Part shown: piece after piece, positions 1-11,930 of the stretch
Numbering within the stretch: the stretch's first letter is position 1
How the letters are laid out: every line of letters begins with the position of its first letter
Assembly (NCBI GenBank): GCA_023512835.1
Contig: CM042090.1
Coordinates: forward strand, 7,045,843-7,109,842
Source of the DNA: Taxillus chinensis
Taxonomy: Eukaryota; Streptophyta; Magnoliopsida; Santalales; Loranthaceae
Reading direction: 5' to 3'
DNA length: 64,000 nt
The notes under the pieces: generated by a model
What the model saw: the letters and a program-made list of their open reading frames with translations, nothing else
The model's database searches: none
What the model was told of the DNA's origin: nothing
Translations under genes and position numbers: made by a program

Positions 1-1173
1 AGGTTATATGTATATTCAATTGTTTATTTAAAATTAATTATTTAAAATTTATAAACAGACATACTTGTTCATTTGTTCATGAACTAAAATATTAATTATT
101 TAAAATTTGTAAACAGACATACTTGTTCATTTATTCATGAACTCAATTGCTAGTTTGTTTGTTCAATTGTTCATGAATGGCAGGATGCCATAAATGACAT
201 CTGTTGGGATTATCGATGACGGTGGGTGGATTGGGCATGAGCGGGTATCATTTTAACTGTCCTCATACCCGTTTCGAGTTCGGGTGCATCATTTTAATTG
301 TCCACATACCCGTTGGGCACGGGTTGGTCTAATGAATATCAGACAGGTAAGTATCAAACAGGTAATCCAATTGGGCATCAACTCACCCGTACCATCATTG
401 GAACGGGCAAAAAGAGTACCCATTCGGATAGAATGGTATCACGGCTTCATATACACAACATTTTTGATTTGATGTGGACCAGTGGTACCATACCTATGGC
501 ATCTGAGAACATCTAATTCTATATTCTCGTGTTTCAGAGGGGAGTTTCCCGTGACATTATATATGATCTGATTTAATTCACAATAGGAATAACAACTATA
601 GAGCTATACAATTTGTGAGATTTACCCTGAGTTAAGAATATTTTTCACATATCAAAACAATGAATTTATGACTTCTTTATCATTTTCTTTACCAGATATG
701 ATTTACAATAGGAACATCAAAACTAGTACCATACCATTGGTTCCAATGATAATTGGAGGAGAAAATTCAAACCAACTTTGCATATAGAGTCTTGACTATG
801 AACTTGACTTGACCCATCAAGTTAAACTTACACATGCATTGCATAACCATGAGAAGTGCAAATGTAATCTGAGCCTGGCCAGAATTAGGGCAAACTAGCA
901 CTTTTTTTAGTTACTTATCTTCATAAATTAGTAACCCTACACATAAATTTAAATTGGCAATGTAAAGTGAGCCTGACCAGAATGTCTTGTAATATGAGCT
1001 GCTCACATACTTAGCAACAGGAACATGTGGCAGAATTTGATACATTCTCTTATGTAATTGGAAGGGAAAATGCAGTTCCTCGAAAGCAATGGGATAACGC
1101 ATGTTTAAAGACGATTGCCCAATAGGTAGTGTAATTAATTAAAAGAAAATACATGAACAAAGAAAATTGTGAT
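1..1173. other. Intergenic, 3' flank of the FolD gene
   Basis: No coding region is supported here. AT-rich sequence carries a two-copy tandem repeat near its left end (listed separately) and a short stretch around 225-330 where a GGGCATGAGCGGGTA-like motif and its relatives recur. The last few hundred bases before 1173 should hold the FolD 3' UTR, but I cannot place the poly(A) site. Confidence 0.6.
33..148. repeat. 58-bp tandem repeat, two copies
   Basis: Copy 1 (33-90) and copy 2 (91-148) both read ATTAATTATTTAAAATTT, then ACAGACATACTTGTTCATTT and a TTCATGAACT tail. They differ at a few bases. It looks like simple local duplication in non-coding DNA. Confidence 0.85.
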
Positions 1174-3592
1174 TTACTGCCTGGCCGCACGTTCGGCACC
1201 ATCCAAGGTGTTCCTGAGCAGCATAGCAACAGTCAAAGGACCCACACCACCTGGAACAGGGGTTATCCATCCAGCCACTTTGCATGCTTCTTGAAAATCC
1301 ACGTCTCCAACAAGTTTATAACCTGACTTCTTTGTTGGATCATCAACAGCATTTGTTCCCACATCTATAACTGCGGCACCAGGCTTGATCCAATCACCTT
1401 TTATCTAAAATTGGAAACCACAATTACTGAAAGGTAGATAAGAATTTCATTTGATAGGTAAGACGAGACAAGCAAATAAAAGGAACACATTGCATGAGGA
1501 CACCCAATTTTAGGATGAATTGTATAATGATTACCATCATTGCCTGTCCTGCCGCAGCAATAACAATGTCTGCTCCACGAATCATACTTTCAGGGTCTTG
1601 AGTACGTGAGTGCACTACAGTAACAGTGGCATCTGCTTTCAGGAGCAACAAAGCAACTGGCAATCCAACTATATTACTCCGACCCACAACAACTGCCTTC
1701 TTTCCCTTTACAGTCACTCCACTTCGTGACAAAAGCTCAAGACATCCCTATTGAAAACATAGTTTGAGAAAGCCTAAAATTATTTAGCAGAAAAGGATCT
1801 TTCCCGCGCCATTTCTGCAAATAAGATTAGCAGAGAACAATGCAACTGACTACATGGTGTAGATCTTGACGTGAAAATACCCTCATCCCCTACAAAACTA
1901 AAACACAAATTCCTACTAGAATAAGTTACCTTGGGTGTGCACGGAAGGAACAGAGGATCTCTTCCTTTCATGGCAAGCTTCCCAACATTTAGAGGATGAA
2001 AACCGTCTACATCTTTCTCGATGCTGATTTCACTTAAGACCTTCTCTTCATTTATATGCTTTGGAAGTGGGAGCTGAACGAGTATACCTGTGAATGCAAC
2101 AAGGCATCAGCCAAGATTTGCATCGTTACAATAAACAAAATATAGAGAATCAGAGATAATACTTATTTCAAAGGAATGTAAGAACTATAATAAATAAAAG
2201 TATATTGCCAACATCTGATAATTAGTATAAAGTTAATTTTTATTATAACATATATATATCCCCATATTGTCATATTCAAAGTTCAAACAACATGACCATA
2301 GATTCTTGAAACACAAGTGTTCCGGAACACAACCAAAAAGTAAAGCAAAAGCAAATTAACGTCTCATACTTGTAGCAATATTGTTAGTGGAAAATTGTAT
2401 TGAAAACAGGTTAAATGGCTAATAACAGCAAATCCTAATTTATACAAAGGCCTAGTGAGTGAGGTTCCACCATCCAAGGGACTATCATATGAAGCTGCAG
2501 GATCACCGACCACATAAAACTGTAGCTGAATGCACAAATGTGAGAATGTATATGCATGAATAAAAATAAGGACAGCCATTAGCATCCGATATCCACTTCT
2601 AGTATTTTGAACACGGGAAGAGAAACCAACCATGAACTTCTGGATGACCATTTAAGGCATGGACCTTGCTGATCACCTCCGACTCAGATACTTGCTCTGG
2701 CAAGTCTATGTCGAAGGACTTAATGCCAACTTCAGCACATGCCTTTCTCTTCATTTTTACGTAGCTTTGGGAATCTTTTCTGCTGCCAACAATTACAACA
2801 GCCAGCCCTGGGACCTGATGAGAAGAAGTGAAAAAATAATACTACACTTCACAAACCACCTCAACAATAGAATCTCAAAGTTTGAGGTTAAGCTCAAAGT
2901 GTATGTTCTACCTCTTACTTATCCGACTACAAATAAAAAAAAAAAAAAAAAAAACACTATGAGCAGTGTTTATGGGTGCTTATTTTTGTTTAAAAACACT
3001 TGTTTGCCAGATATCTTTTATACAAAAGGAGGAGTGCACTTGCCATTTCCGTTGGCCAGGTTATTTAATTTCTTAAAAAAAGTTGAGAAACTCGTCTTTC
3101 AAACAATATAGGTTGTTATAAACAAAAAAAAAAAAAAAAAAAAACTTCGGACGTGTTCATTCACTTATCAACATTTTTAAAAGCTTAAGAAACATATGCA
3201 ACGCTAGGGTCAATTACTCTTCTACATTCATTCATATGCAATTCAGTCCTTTTCATATCAGGAATCAAAAGCAGTGCGGAATTAACAATCACAAAAACGA
3301 TTTGGCACAAATAACCGAAACATGGAACAATAATGACAGCTGATTCAAATTTCAAATGTTATTATTGAAGAAATTAAAACAAGAAAGAAATAAGATAAAT
3401 AATCGTTTCATGAAGACAACGATTTATTGAAGAAGAAGAAGAAGAAGAAGAAAGGAAAGAGGCGGATGCCTTGCCGTGAGTCTCGGAGAGACGGCGAACT
3501 TCGGAAGCGATTTCGGATCGAATGGTTTGGGCGATGGCTTTCCCGTCGATGATGGTGGCACCTCCACACCGATCTTCCACAGTCGACGCCAT
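1174..3592 (-). CDS. FOLD: Bifunctional methylenetetrahydrofolate dehydrogenase / methenyl-THF cyclohydrolase (FolD type)
   Basis: The enzyme oxidises 5,10-methylene-THF with NADP+ to methenyl-THF and hydrolyses that to 10-formyl-THF in one-carbon metabolism. Five minus-strand exons join in frame: 3592-3470, 2814-2631, 2087-1930, 1747-1535 and 1404-1174, giving 302 residues, close to the roughly 300 usual for plant FolD. Visible motifs are the catalytic YxxxK (Y59, K63, in [14 protein letters not shown]), QLPLPKH (107-113), DVDGFHPLN (128-136), the dinucleotide-binding GRSNIVGLP (177-185), GDVD (259-262) and [10 protein letters not shown] (275-284). The start MASTVEDRC is the first Met leading directly into the conserved IIDGKAIA. 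No transit peptide is evident, so a cytosolic form is likely. Introns 2-4 are GT-AG; intron 1 seems to be GC-AG (AAG|GCATCC). The 5' UTR holds a GA-rich run. Confidence in the family is very high; the exact exon 1 end is inferred from homology. Confidence 0.97.
3468..3469 (-). other. Probable GC splice donor of FolD intron 1
   Basis: Exon 1 ends ..ETHGK and exon 2 starts [10 protein letters not shown], the continuous sequence seen in plant FolD proteins. The join needs AAG|GCATCC at 3470/3469 and CATCAG|GTCCCAG at 2815/2814. No GT lies close enough downstream to keep the conserved protein intact. Confidence 0.75.
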
Positions 3593-3751
3593 GAGCCAAC
3601 CGTCCTTGTCCTTCTCTCTCTCTCTCTCTCCCCGCAAAATGAACAAGAAACCCAACACTAGAAGCGGTAGGTATCTCATTAATTTCTATTTTAAAATAAT
3701 TAAATCTGTTTAAGGTATCAAAAACAAAAGGTTTTTTATTGCTTGCGAGCT

Positions 3752-3822
3752 GCGCATCTAGTGTAGTGGTATCATAGTACCCTCCCACGGTACTGACCGG
3801 GGTTCGATTCCCCGGATGCGCA
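3752..3822 (+). tRNA. tRNA-Gly (anticodon CCC)
   Basis: A 71-nt cloverleaf fits: acceptor GCGCATC (3752-3758) pairs with GATGCGC (3815-3821), and A3822 is the discriminator base. The D-arm/box A reads TAGTGTAGTGG. Anticodon stem GTACC/GGTAC encloses the loop CTCCCAC with anticodon CCC. The T arm CCGGG-GTTCGATT-CCCGG includes box B. A T run (CTTTTTA) directly after position 3822 is a pol III terminator. There is no intron. It is transcribed away from FolD, whose start codon lies 160 bp to the left. Confidence 0.96.
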
Positions 3823-5395
3823 CTTTTTATTACTCTGTTCAAATCTGTGATTTTTGGATGGCAACAGTTTGATCTTGAAGAGTGACAATACGAACCTGGT
3901 GATGTCACGGTTAGCGCTGGTGTTCTCTAGCTTCCCCCGGTTGTACTGAACGACCCGCGAAAACGCTATACGTTCACTCTAGTCGTGTGCAATCACCACC
4001 TCTCTCCATCATAGTTTATCAAACATTCACCTTTCTACGGTAGTATTTTTTTCCAACACAATTAAGATCAACTTCTTTTTAAAGCATAGCATTAACAAAC
4101 TGGACCAATGATTAATTATATATTATTAAAGGTTCAAATATAATGGTTATTTAATTTTATATATACAAATATCCCTTTCTTTTTATCTTTCACGAAAAAT
4201 TAACACAATACAAAATGAGTTGTAGCAATTTTCTTTTCCATCAAAGAATGTCATAAAGCAAAGCAAAAAGATAATAAAACAAATCAATTAATTGCACTCA
4301 TGATCAAGGTACACTTCTGATTTGTCTCTTCTTCTATATCAAATAATTGTAACCAATAAGCGATTGTCAAATAAATTGCAATCAATTAGTATCAAAGCGG
4401 GTTTGCCTGATATTTGGTTGCATATACAATTAAAGCTATTATCACTTGATTTCACCCAGATTCGTATGCTTGGACACTTGGGAGCATTAGTGGTCATAGA
4501 GTCATCATCACTACAGGCATAAAAACCTATCTTCTAATGATGAAATTTTTAGAGATGCCATTAATCAGATGAGTTGCGGTTAGATCGCCTAGAGTATGGT
4601 TTGCATTTAGAGTTTGATTCGAGAGTAGATTATGCGTGAAAAAGGATTAATACCCCAACAACACTCAAAATTAATTTTTATCTTCTTTGTCTCCTAGTCA
4701 AAATAATTAAGATTAGATATTAATTATCCAATCTGTGGTAACTTGAACATGTATAAAAAAACCAAAATTTTTTATGTTCTCTATGTTTTGTTTGTTTGTT
4801 TAGTTTTGGGGCTATGAACTTTTTTGTTTTCTTTTTAAGGTTCGTTCGATTTTCTCCTGATTTTTAAAAGGTTTTCATTTTCTTTGTTTTATAAGTTTTT
4901 GTGTTTTTTTATTTGTTTTTATCATTTTTATTTTCTCAAGTTTTAAAGTTTTTAGAGTTTCAAGTTTTTTTAAAAAAATTGGTTTTTAGAGTTTTAAATT
5001 TTTTGTTTTTGTTTTCTAAGGTTTTAAAGTTTTTTATTTTTCAAAGTCTTAAAGTAAAATATTTTTTTTAAAAGTTTTAATTGTCTTAAAGTTTTTAGAT
5101 TTTTAGTTGTTGTTAAAAATTTTTAGAGTTTTTATTTGTTTTAAAAAGTTTTTAGAGTTTTAATTTTTTTTGAAAATTTTTAAAATGTTGTTTATTTTTA
5201 ATTTTATTTTAAAAGCATTTAAAGTTTTATAGTTTTATTCCTATGTTTTTACTCAGTTTTTCTTCTTTGTTTTAAAATCTTTTGAAGATTTTTAAAAGTT
5301 TAAAAATTGAAAGATTTAAAACATTACAAGTTTTGGCTTTTTTTTTTCAAAGATATAAAGTTTTTTCTTTAAAACATTAAGGACTCATTTGGTAC
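3823..5395. other. Intergenic, including a T-rich low-complexity tract
   Basis: No gene seen. From about 4780 to 5370 the plus strand is dominated by degenerate TTTTAAAGTTTTTAGAGTTT-like words; a similar tract recurs at about 39.8-40.5 kb. At 5380-5395 the sequence ACTCATTTGGTACGCGAG begins an older repeat, which continues at 8944 after the LTR insertion. Confidence 0.6.
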
Positions 5396-7029
5396 GCGAG
5401 TGTAAGACCCGCAAAAATTTTAGCTATTTAAGTTCTTACTTAAAGAGTAATAATAATAAAATAATAATAATGTTATTGTTAACAATAGTTAGAAAGGATA
5501 TTTTGGATATTATCACGATAAAAATAAGCATCCAATATGGTCATTCAAATAGCATGTGACTAATAAGTAGTTGTTAGAATAGTAACTAGCCGTTATGAAT
5601 AGTATCTGTTTGGACTTCCATAAATAGGTATGAGCATGAGATTTTATTTATAAGAGAGTATAGAAGTAAGAAGAAGAATAATAAGAGTTATGGCATCAAG
5701 TTCTCAAGTACCGCCATCCGAGAATAGTGTACAGATGAAGATCGGCGAGCAATACGACTTGAAGTTACAAAGCTATGCTTTGCTATAGATGAGCTAAATG
5801 CTCGTGTCCAATGGCTGCAATATAATCGACGAGACACGGGAGAAGTTTGAGGTTATTCGTGCGACAACCACGACAATGTTAGCCGAAGGGTTGTCCAACT
5901 CTACTCGCCAAGCACAACACGTCCTACGCACATACGCTAATATAATTCAAGAAATTTTACAAGGCCATAGAATATGATATTAATGTTTATGTTTAGGATT
6001 ATAATATTTTATGCTTATAATGTTATCTTACTTTTATTGTTTATTGATTATGCAATTATATTATTTTATCCGCGTAAATATTAAATATGTTATAAAAAAA
6101 TAAAATAATTTCTTATATGTCATAAAACGTTTAGATGCTATATATTATGTCATTTAGTTTCTTAAACCAAATTAATATGGGTAAGTAAGTATTACAAGCC
6201 GTAACTTTACCAAAAGTATAAAACATAGGTAAGGCCCAAAAATTTGAATGAGGCAGATTCTGGAGGTCCCATTCAAAAATTCATAACTTGAGTTATACAG
6301 ATCCAATTGACATGAAACCAAAGCCCATGTGTTCATTTATAACTTAGCTAAAACTTGTAGAAATTTAAGAATTTAATATGAAGCCAATCAATTCCAGAAT
6401 TTAAAATACTACACATAGGTTCAGTATGAATGGGTAAACATTTTAGTATGACTTAAAATTCAATAACTTTTGTTATACATATTTAAAAATTATAAAATTG
6501 ATACCCATTTGTAGATATTTAAGTCAGTAATGCAATACAATTGGCCGTTTGTCAAAAACTATAAAATTAAAAATGTTATAATTGAATTAGTAGGGAGTAC
6601 ACCAATGTGGACTTTTGCTGCCAAAGGAACCTTCTAGGTTTAAAAGTCTTAAAACATTTTTTAATGGTAGGAGGAGATAACCACGTTTTTAATAAGAGAT
6701 AATATGAAGAAAATAAAGTATTATATATATTTTAAATAATTTAATTTAATGCCAAAGTCAAATTTGTACACTATTTTTCATACTATTACACCTACTATCC
6801 TTGCCTATATAAGGAGTGTCTTGCCTCTCCTCTTAATGCACAAATCCCTCAAGCCACACCACGAAATTCCCTCTCAAAACACTCCCTTAAGCCCTCTTAA
6901 CACCCCAAATACTCTACTCAAATCCTCTTTTTGCTTTTTGGTCCCGACCAAGCGTCGAAGTTCTACGAAAGGTAATACTTAAGATTTTAAAATTTTGAAG
7001 TTACTTCCTTATTTATTATGTAGATCTAT

Positions 7030-7180
7030 ATGGTTAGTTTTACCACCTCATATATACTATATTCATGGTTGGTTTTACCACCTTACATATGTTATTTATA
7101 TGATTGGTTGTAACACCTCGTATATACATACATGGTCGGCCTTGCCACCTCATATATATTTATATATACATGTGTAATGA
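7030..7180. repeat. About 45-bp tandem repeat inside family A LTR
   Basis: Four degenerate units, each with GGTTGGTTTTACCACCT(C/T)ATAT-like sequence followed by an AT-rich spacer. The reversed copy at 36.1-36.3 kb carries about five units of the same repeat, so the block is a property of the family, with varying copy number. Confidence 0.8.
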
Positions 7181-7804
7181 TTTTTAAATTATAGTATTTT
7201 TATCATAGCATATATTGTCATTCTATAACTCAAGTGAAAAGATAGAATATTAACTTATGTTTTTATTTTTATTTTTACGGTTCTAGATAGCGGAGGATCG
7301 TAAGAAACAACTTCCAAAATGAATTCCCCGACAATCGCCCTTCTTCTTCTGCAACCCCAATTGTTAATGCTTCAACCTCACCTATCCCCATCCTTATCTC
7401 CTCCTGATCTTCCCTTTAGACCCGTGTCTAATATCCCCTCATGGTTAAGGTGGAAGACACGTAGGAAAAATAAGCTTATCGCACGTCTTTTCCGTTCACC
7501 CAATACAAGAAGTAAATCTTATTCAAAAACTCTCAAAGATATAACCTAGTTAGTGCACAACTCAAGGCTTATGATGCATGGGATCGAAATAGGAGATGGA
7601 ACAGCAATAGAAGTGGGAACCCAAATTAATATTCAACCCCACAAGCACGGATGCCTATTAAAAGATATAAGTTAAAGTATGTATATATATATATATATAT
7701 TTATATAAAGGAGATATGTGTGATATTGAACTTTTCAAGCATTAATGTTAATTTAGTGTTTTGATATTTTTTTTAAGGTTTAGAACACGAAGAACGACAA
7801 GCGG

Positions 7805-8050
7805 ATAGTAAGGGTTTTTCTTATCCCCCTTTTCTTTTTTCATTATAATCTATATTTCATTATTATTGTAAGAGTTTCTTATCCTCTTTTTCTTTTTCAT
7901 TATAGTCCATATTTCGTAAGGGTTTTTCTCATCCCCTTTTTTTTTTTTCATTATACTCTATATTTCATTATTGTTGTAAGGGTTTTTCTCATCCCCTTTT
8001 TCTTTTTCATTATACTCTATATTTCATTATTGTTGTAAGGGTTTTTTCTT
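7805..8050. repeat. About 60-75-bp tandem repeat inside family A LTR
   Basis: Four units of TAAGGGTTTTTCTCATCCCC, a T-rich run, then CATTATACTCTATATTTC follow one another. Units differ by point changes and run length. Confidence 0.8.
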
Positions 8051-8943
8051 TTCTTTATTCTTACTTTTCTCTTCCTCTTTATCTTGTTTTATTTGGAATT
8101 ATTATTGTAAGAGTTTTATGTTTCTTATTCCATTTTATTGTTGAGAAGATTAGATTAGTCTCTTTTTAATCTCTCTTGGTAATCTATGCTATTGATTGGG
8201 GTAGATAACCATTTTGATATTCGTGGTTATCCTTGTTAACCTTGAATGTTTTATTGGAATTCTATAATATGCCTCATGTTATGTATGTTAAAGTTATTAT
8301 AACCTCTTATGTTTAGACAAAGTAAGTTTATAATGGGTGGTTCCAGAAAGACCTCCAATGCATTGGGTAAAGAACATCACTGGAAAGTGTCAATCCAACT
8401 GATAATATGTTATGTTATGATACGGTATCTGGGTGGTTAACCTAGGTCATGATGTTATGATACGATGTCTAAACATAATCTTCCATGTTATGATTTCCTT
8501 GTGAAATGTTGATCATGTATGATGTGCAAATATTATATGGTATTTCCTATGTTCGATATCTTCATGATTTTCCTTACCCACTTATGTTTACCTCCTTGGG
8601 CTATTTGAGCTCACCCCTTTTTTTTATGATTTCTTTTCCAACCCCGGAAATTAAGGGATGGAGAAACTAGGATAAGGAGTCGAGAAGTGCTTGGAAATAA
8701 AGTTGTGTGAAATTTTAAAGATTTATTAAGTTGTTTGCTCGTGTGCTTTGTTATGTAATAATGGGTTATGGACACTTAGTCTCTAAACCCCTAAACCTTA
8801 AAGATCTTGGATTGAAATTTGTAATAATGAATGGTTTGTTTGATTAATTAAGTAATAGTTTGAACTTGATATAAAATTTGTATATTTAATTTCCGCTAAC
8901 GCACCCAGTTTGGAGGTCCTGAATTTGGGGGCGTTACAGCGAG

Positions 8944-9819
8944 AATGAAATTGGAATGAATGAAATTACCATGAGAATGGAATGATTCATTATCCTACCC
9001 ATGATTGATATACAATATTACAAATAGAGTGTTTTTATTAAAATTACAAAACTATCCCAAAATCATCTGTCATCCTGCTACGACCTATCGTTATATGCAT
9101 AGAATTGTCGTCTCACCTAGCGACGTAAAAGGAAAGCAAAGAAGTCAAAACGGATTGGTCTCTTTGTAAAATGGCAGTTACTCGAGGTGGAATTAGCAGC
9201 CAATCCTTTTCTAATGTGGATTGGAAATACTAACATTAACCTTATTTTAAAACTAAAAGTAAAAGAGATGCATGTTTAAAATTTAAAAATTAAGGATATT
9301 TTTATCTTTTCATCACAATAAATCTCTTTTTAAATTACCTACTTTTAAATTTATAGCACTTGTAAAATCATCATTTACTAAACACTCACCTACTTTTTCA
9401 CAACAACTTTTTTCCATCACAATTCAAAGCAACTTTTTTTAAAGCACAACATTACCAAGCTAGGTCATGGCCACAAATCGAACTTTAAGATCAGCATACT
9501 TCATCCTTTAAATGCTTCAAGATATAAACATATATGGAAATGTTAAATAAGTTTAATACTGTAAGTGCAAAGTAAAAGTAAAAGCATACCTTGAACCATG
9601 GATAATAGTTGTTATTCGTGTGTAATGAGCTAGGGAGCCCATTACAACCTCTGTCAGGCATCATAAGTGAAGCCCTTAATGCATGTATGGCTCGTCACAT
9701 AATCCAAAACCGTCTGTGGATAGCTTCCAATGAATGTTGGAATCAATTGTCAACAACCCTTTACCTCGTGTTATGACCAACTATATAAAGAAACATTGTA
9801 ATTGATTCCTCTAAAGACA
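8944..9819. other. Intergenic; right part of the older repeat interrupted by family A
   Basis: The first 60 bp (AATGAAATTGGAATGAATGA...) continues the repeat that begins at about 5380. This word composition is common in plant DNA-transposon-derived repeats, but I cannot assign a family. The rest is AT-rich with no gene seen. Confidence 0.5.
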
Positions 9820-10326
9820 CATCGTGTCACGCCCCGGATTTTCAACCCGAGGAGACCGGAACGTGACCCTCCCTTTACCCAAGTTGGGTAAAGGGGTTAG
9901 AATACAACATACACTTCATATTTTATATTCAGAGACCAATCTTATATTTATTGAGTCCAAACATAACAAATGTGTCCAAAACATGCTTTTATTACATTAA
10001 ACTCCACCTTGCAATATCTCCCCACTGGGGTTACAAAGCTTACACAAAAACAGCAAAACTCAAATAACAGTAAGCAAGCCACAAGCAGGACTTCCACCTT
10101 GGTGTTCCCACCTAATGCCTGTAGGTTCCTGTAAAGAAAACAACATGGTAGGAGGGGTGAGCAACCACGGCCTAGTAGGGATCATGTCTCCCCAACCCAT
10201 CCCATGCTCCTAACATCTACATGTCATGTGTACAAGTGCTGTGTCGTGATACGATTATTTCACAAGATATAATAACAGGCCATAGCAGCAAATACAATCA
10301 TACACAGGCTGGTACATGAACATTCT

Positions 10327-10456
10327 CGGGCTTCCACAGCCACCAGGTTCTAAGAGCAGTCCCGGGCTTCCACAGCCATCGGGTTCCAAGAACAGTCCCG
10401 GGCTTCCACAGCCACCGGGTTCCACAAAACAGTCCCGGGGTTCCACAAAACATAGT
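10327..10456. repeat. 36-37-bp tandem repeat inside the LTR
   Basis: Three near-full units and a partial fourth, each CGGGCTTCCACAGCCACC(A/G)GG plus TTC..ACAGTCC. Short ORFs across it are only translations of the repeat. It is not a CRISPR array: the units are contiguous with no unique spacers. Confidence 0.88.
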
Positions 10457-11030
10457 ACACGTAGCCACCCAGGCATACACCCAAACACTTAGTAGGCACA
10501 CATTCACAAATGTACAAACCCAGCCACCCAGACATAAAAACAAACACTTTGCATGCACACTTTTACCAACTCTCAAATCCAGCCATACCAGCATATTATC
10601 AAACACATACTAGGCATATTCACACAGACATATTCACACAGGCATTTTATCAAACATTTAACATGCACTGCCCACCCTACGTCAGAATCACATCAAGACG
10701 CCATTGAAGGCCAACATTCATATAGGAGATCATACCTATATGAATTTATATATAAATAATATATCATTCAATGCAATATCTAGCATTTCATCCACTATGG
10801 AGCCTAACCCCGGATTAGGTACAAGGTGACAGAACCCCTACCTGTAGGAAAATGTATTACCACAGCAACGATCCTGCTCCCACATCGAACGTCGTCTGCC
10901 CTCGAGGAACACCACAGCAGAAATGGCCAGAACTCTCCTCTCTCTATCTCTGCGACGGCTGCGGTGGCTAAAGAAGAGAACCTTAAACCTAAAACAAGAG
11001 GGCTCCTCATCCTTATATAGACCTCCCACT

Positions 11031-11089
11031 ATCAAAACGACGTAGTTTTGATTAAGTGAAACTCAGCATCAAAACGACGTAGTTTTGAT
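11031..11089. promoter_or_regulatory. Two identical 22-bp ACGT-core palindromes beside the LTR TATA box
   Basis: Positions 11031-11052 and 11068-11089 are identical, with 8-bp arms ATCAAAAC and GTTTTGAT around a GACGTA core. Their starts are 37 bp apart. They lie about 11 and 48 bp upstream of the minus-strand TATA box. An ACGT core is the usual bZIP-type binding core; binding here is inference. Confidence 0.7.
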
Positions 11090-11930
11090 GGAACAAGCCA
11101 CAACCTTCCCGCATCCCTACACGCCAAAATATCCACAATTTCGACACGGTCCTTTGGGAAAAGGTGATTAGAATAACAAAACCAAGGTGACGGTACAAAA
11201 ATATGGCTGCACGCCGCCCTATTGCACGCCATATCCCCAATTGACTTGCAGCTCCAAAAGCTGTGAAATTCTACCCCAAGCTTCCTTGCATCATGTAGAA
11301 GGCGGATATGCAGAAAAATGCTTGCACGCCAATTGGTCCAATTGGCTTTCAAGGCCTTTGGCTCTGAAACTTCTGTGGAAGGTAGAGGACATCATTCTGA
11401 TAAACTTTAGTTCTGCACGCCAATTGATTTGAGGCCATCTACTTGGTCAAAATTAATCTCCAAAGCCTGACAAAACAGCCTAAAAGCGCCTGTATATGCA
11501 AATAGCATCTTCCTAGGGCATACATGCACGTTATCAATTGTCACGTGCACCTCCCAAAAGTCCCCTCTTGGGCTCATCTCCTTCCCTCAAACTTGTGCAT
11601 CAACATTCAAGGTGTTTTAGGTAAAGTGTGTGGGAAGAAAATTCCTTAAAACCCAACAATCCCCATGCACAAGGCATCTGTGATTAACTCCTTACACACC
11701 GCAAAACGCGGGTCATTACACATCCCCATCATCATCACTTACTAGGCCACATTCATGCAATGTATAGCATAGATGACAAAAAACAGGTATGTGTATACGA
11801 AAGAGCTCATAGCACGTGGCATTAGGTTCGGTAAGTATCTCTTCAATATATCAACGCTCTGATAATATTGAAATATGTTAGGGTTGTTTATACAATATTT
11901 ATGAACATATGACATGGTGTTCATCATTGT

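Larger units (their letters stand above)
5401..8938 (+). mobile_element. 3.5-kb solo-LTR-like element (family A) with perfect 5-bp TSD
   Basis: It starts TGTAAGACCCGC and ends GGGGGCGTTACA, with GCGAG on both sides (5396-5400 and 8939-8943). A TATA box (CTATATAAGG, 6805-6814) is followed by a pyrimidine-rich stretch, as in an LTR promoter. Near the 3' end TTTGAGCTCACCCC resembles the GCTCACTCC block of the other LTRs here. I found no gag, protease, RT or integrase, so a solo LTR or a non-autonomous element is likely. Two tandem-repeat blocks and a 32-codon ORF (5690-5788, MASSSQVPPSENS..) lie inside. Removing the element rejoins GGTACGCGAG to AATGAAATTGGAATG, so it sits inside an older repeat. 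Confidence 0.85.
9825..11720 (-). mobile_element. Solo LTR, Ty3/Gypsy-like (minus orientation)
   Basis: On the plus strand it begins TGTCACGCCCCGG and ends GCGGGTCATTACA, so on the minus strand it runs TGTAATGACCCGC..CCGGGGCGTGACA, the terminal pattern shared with 21016-22792 and 23228-26350. Flanks CATCG (9820-9824) and CATCC (11721-11725) are a 4/5 target-site duplication. A minus-strand TATA box (CTATATAAGG, 11020-11011) has two palindromes just upstream. The 3' part carries the GTGGTTGCTCACCCCTCC block conserved across these LTRs and a tandem repeat. No internal coding region is attached. The superfamily is inferred from the termini and 5-bp duplications. Confidence 0.85.

Noticed and set aside
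2659..3111. 150-codon plus-strand ORF
   Set aside because: Antisense to FolD exon 2 and intron 1, running through poly-A; no family resemblance.
10327..10456. CRISPR-like array
   Set aside because: Contiguous tandem repeats without spacers, inside a plant LTR.
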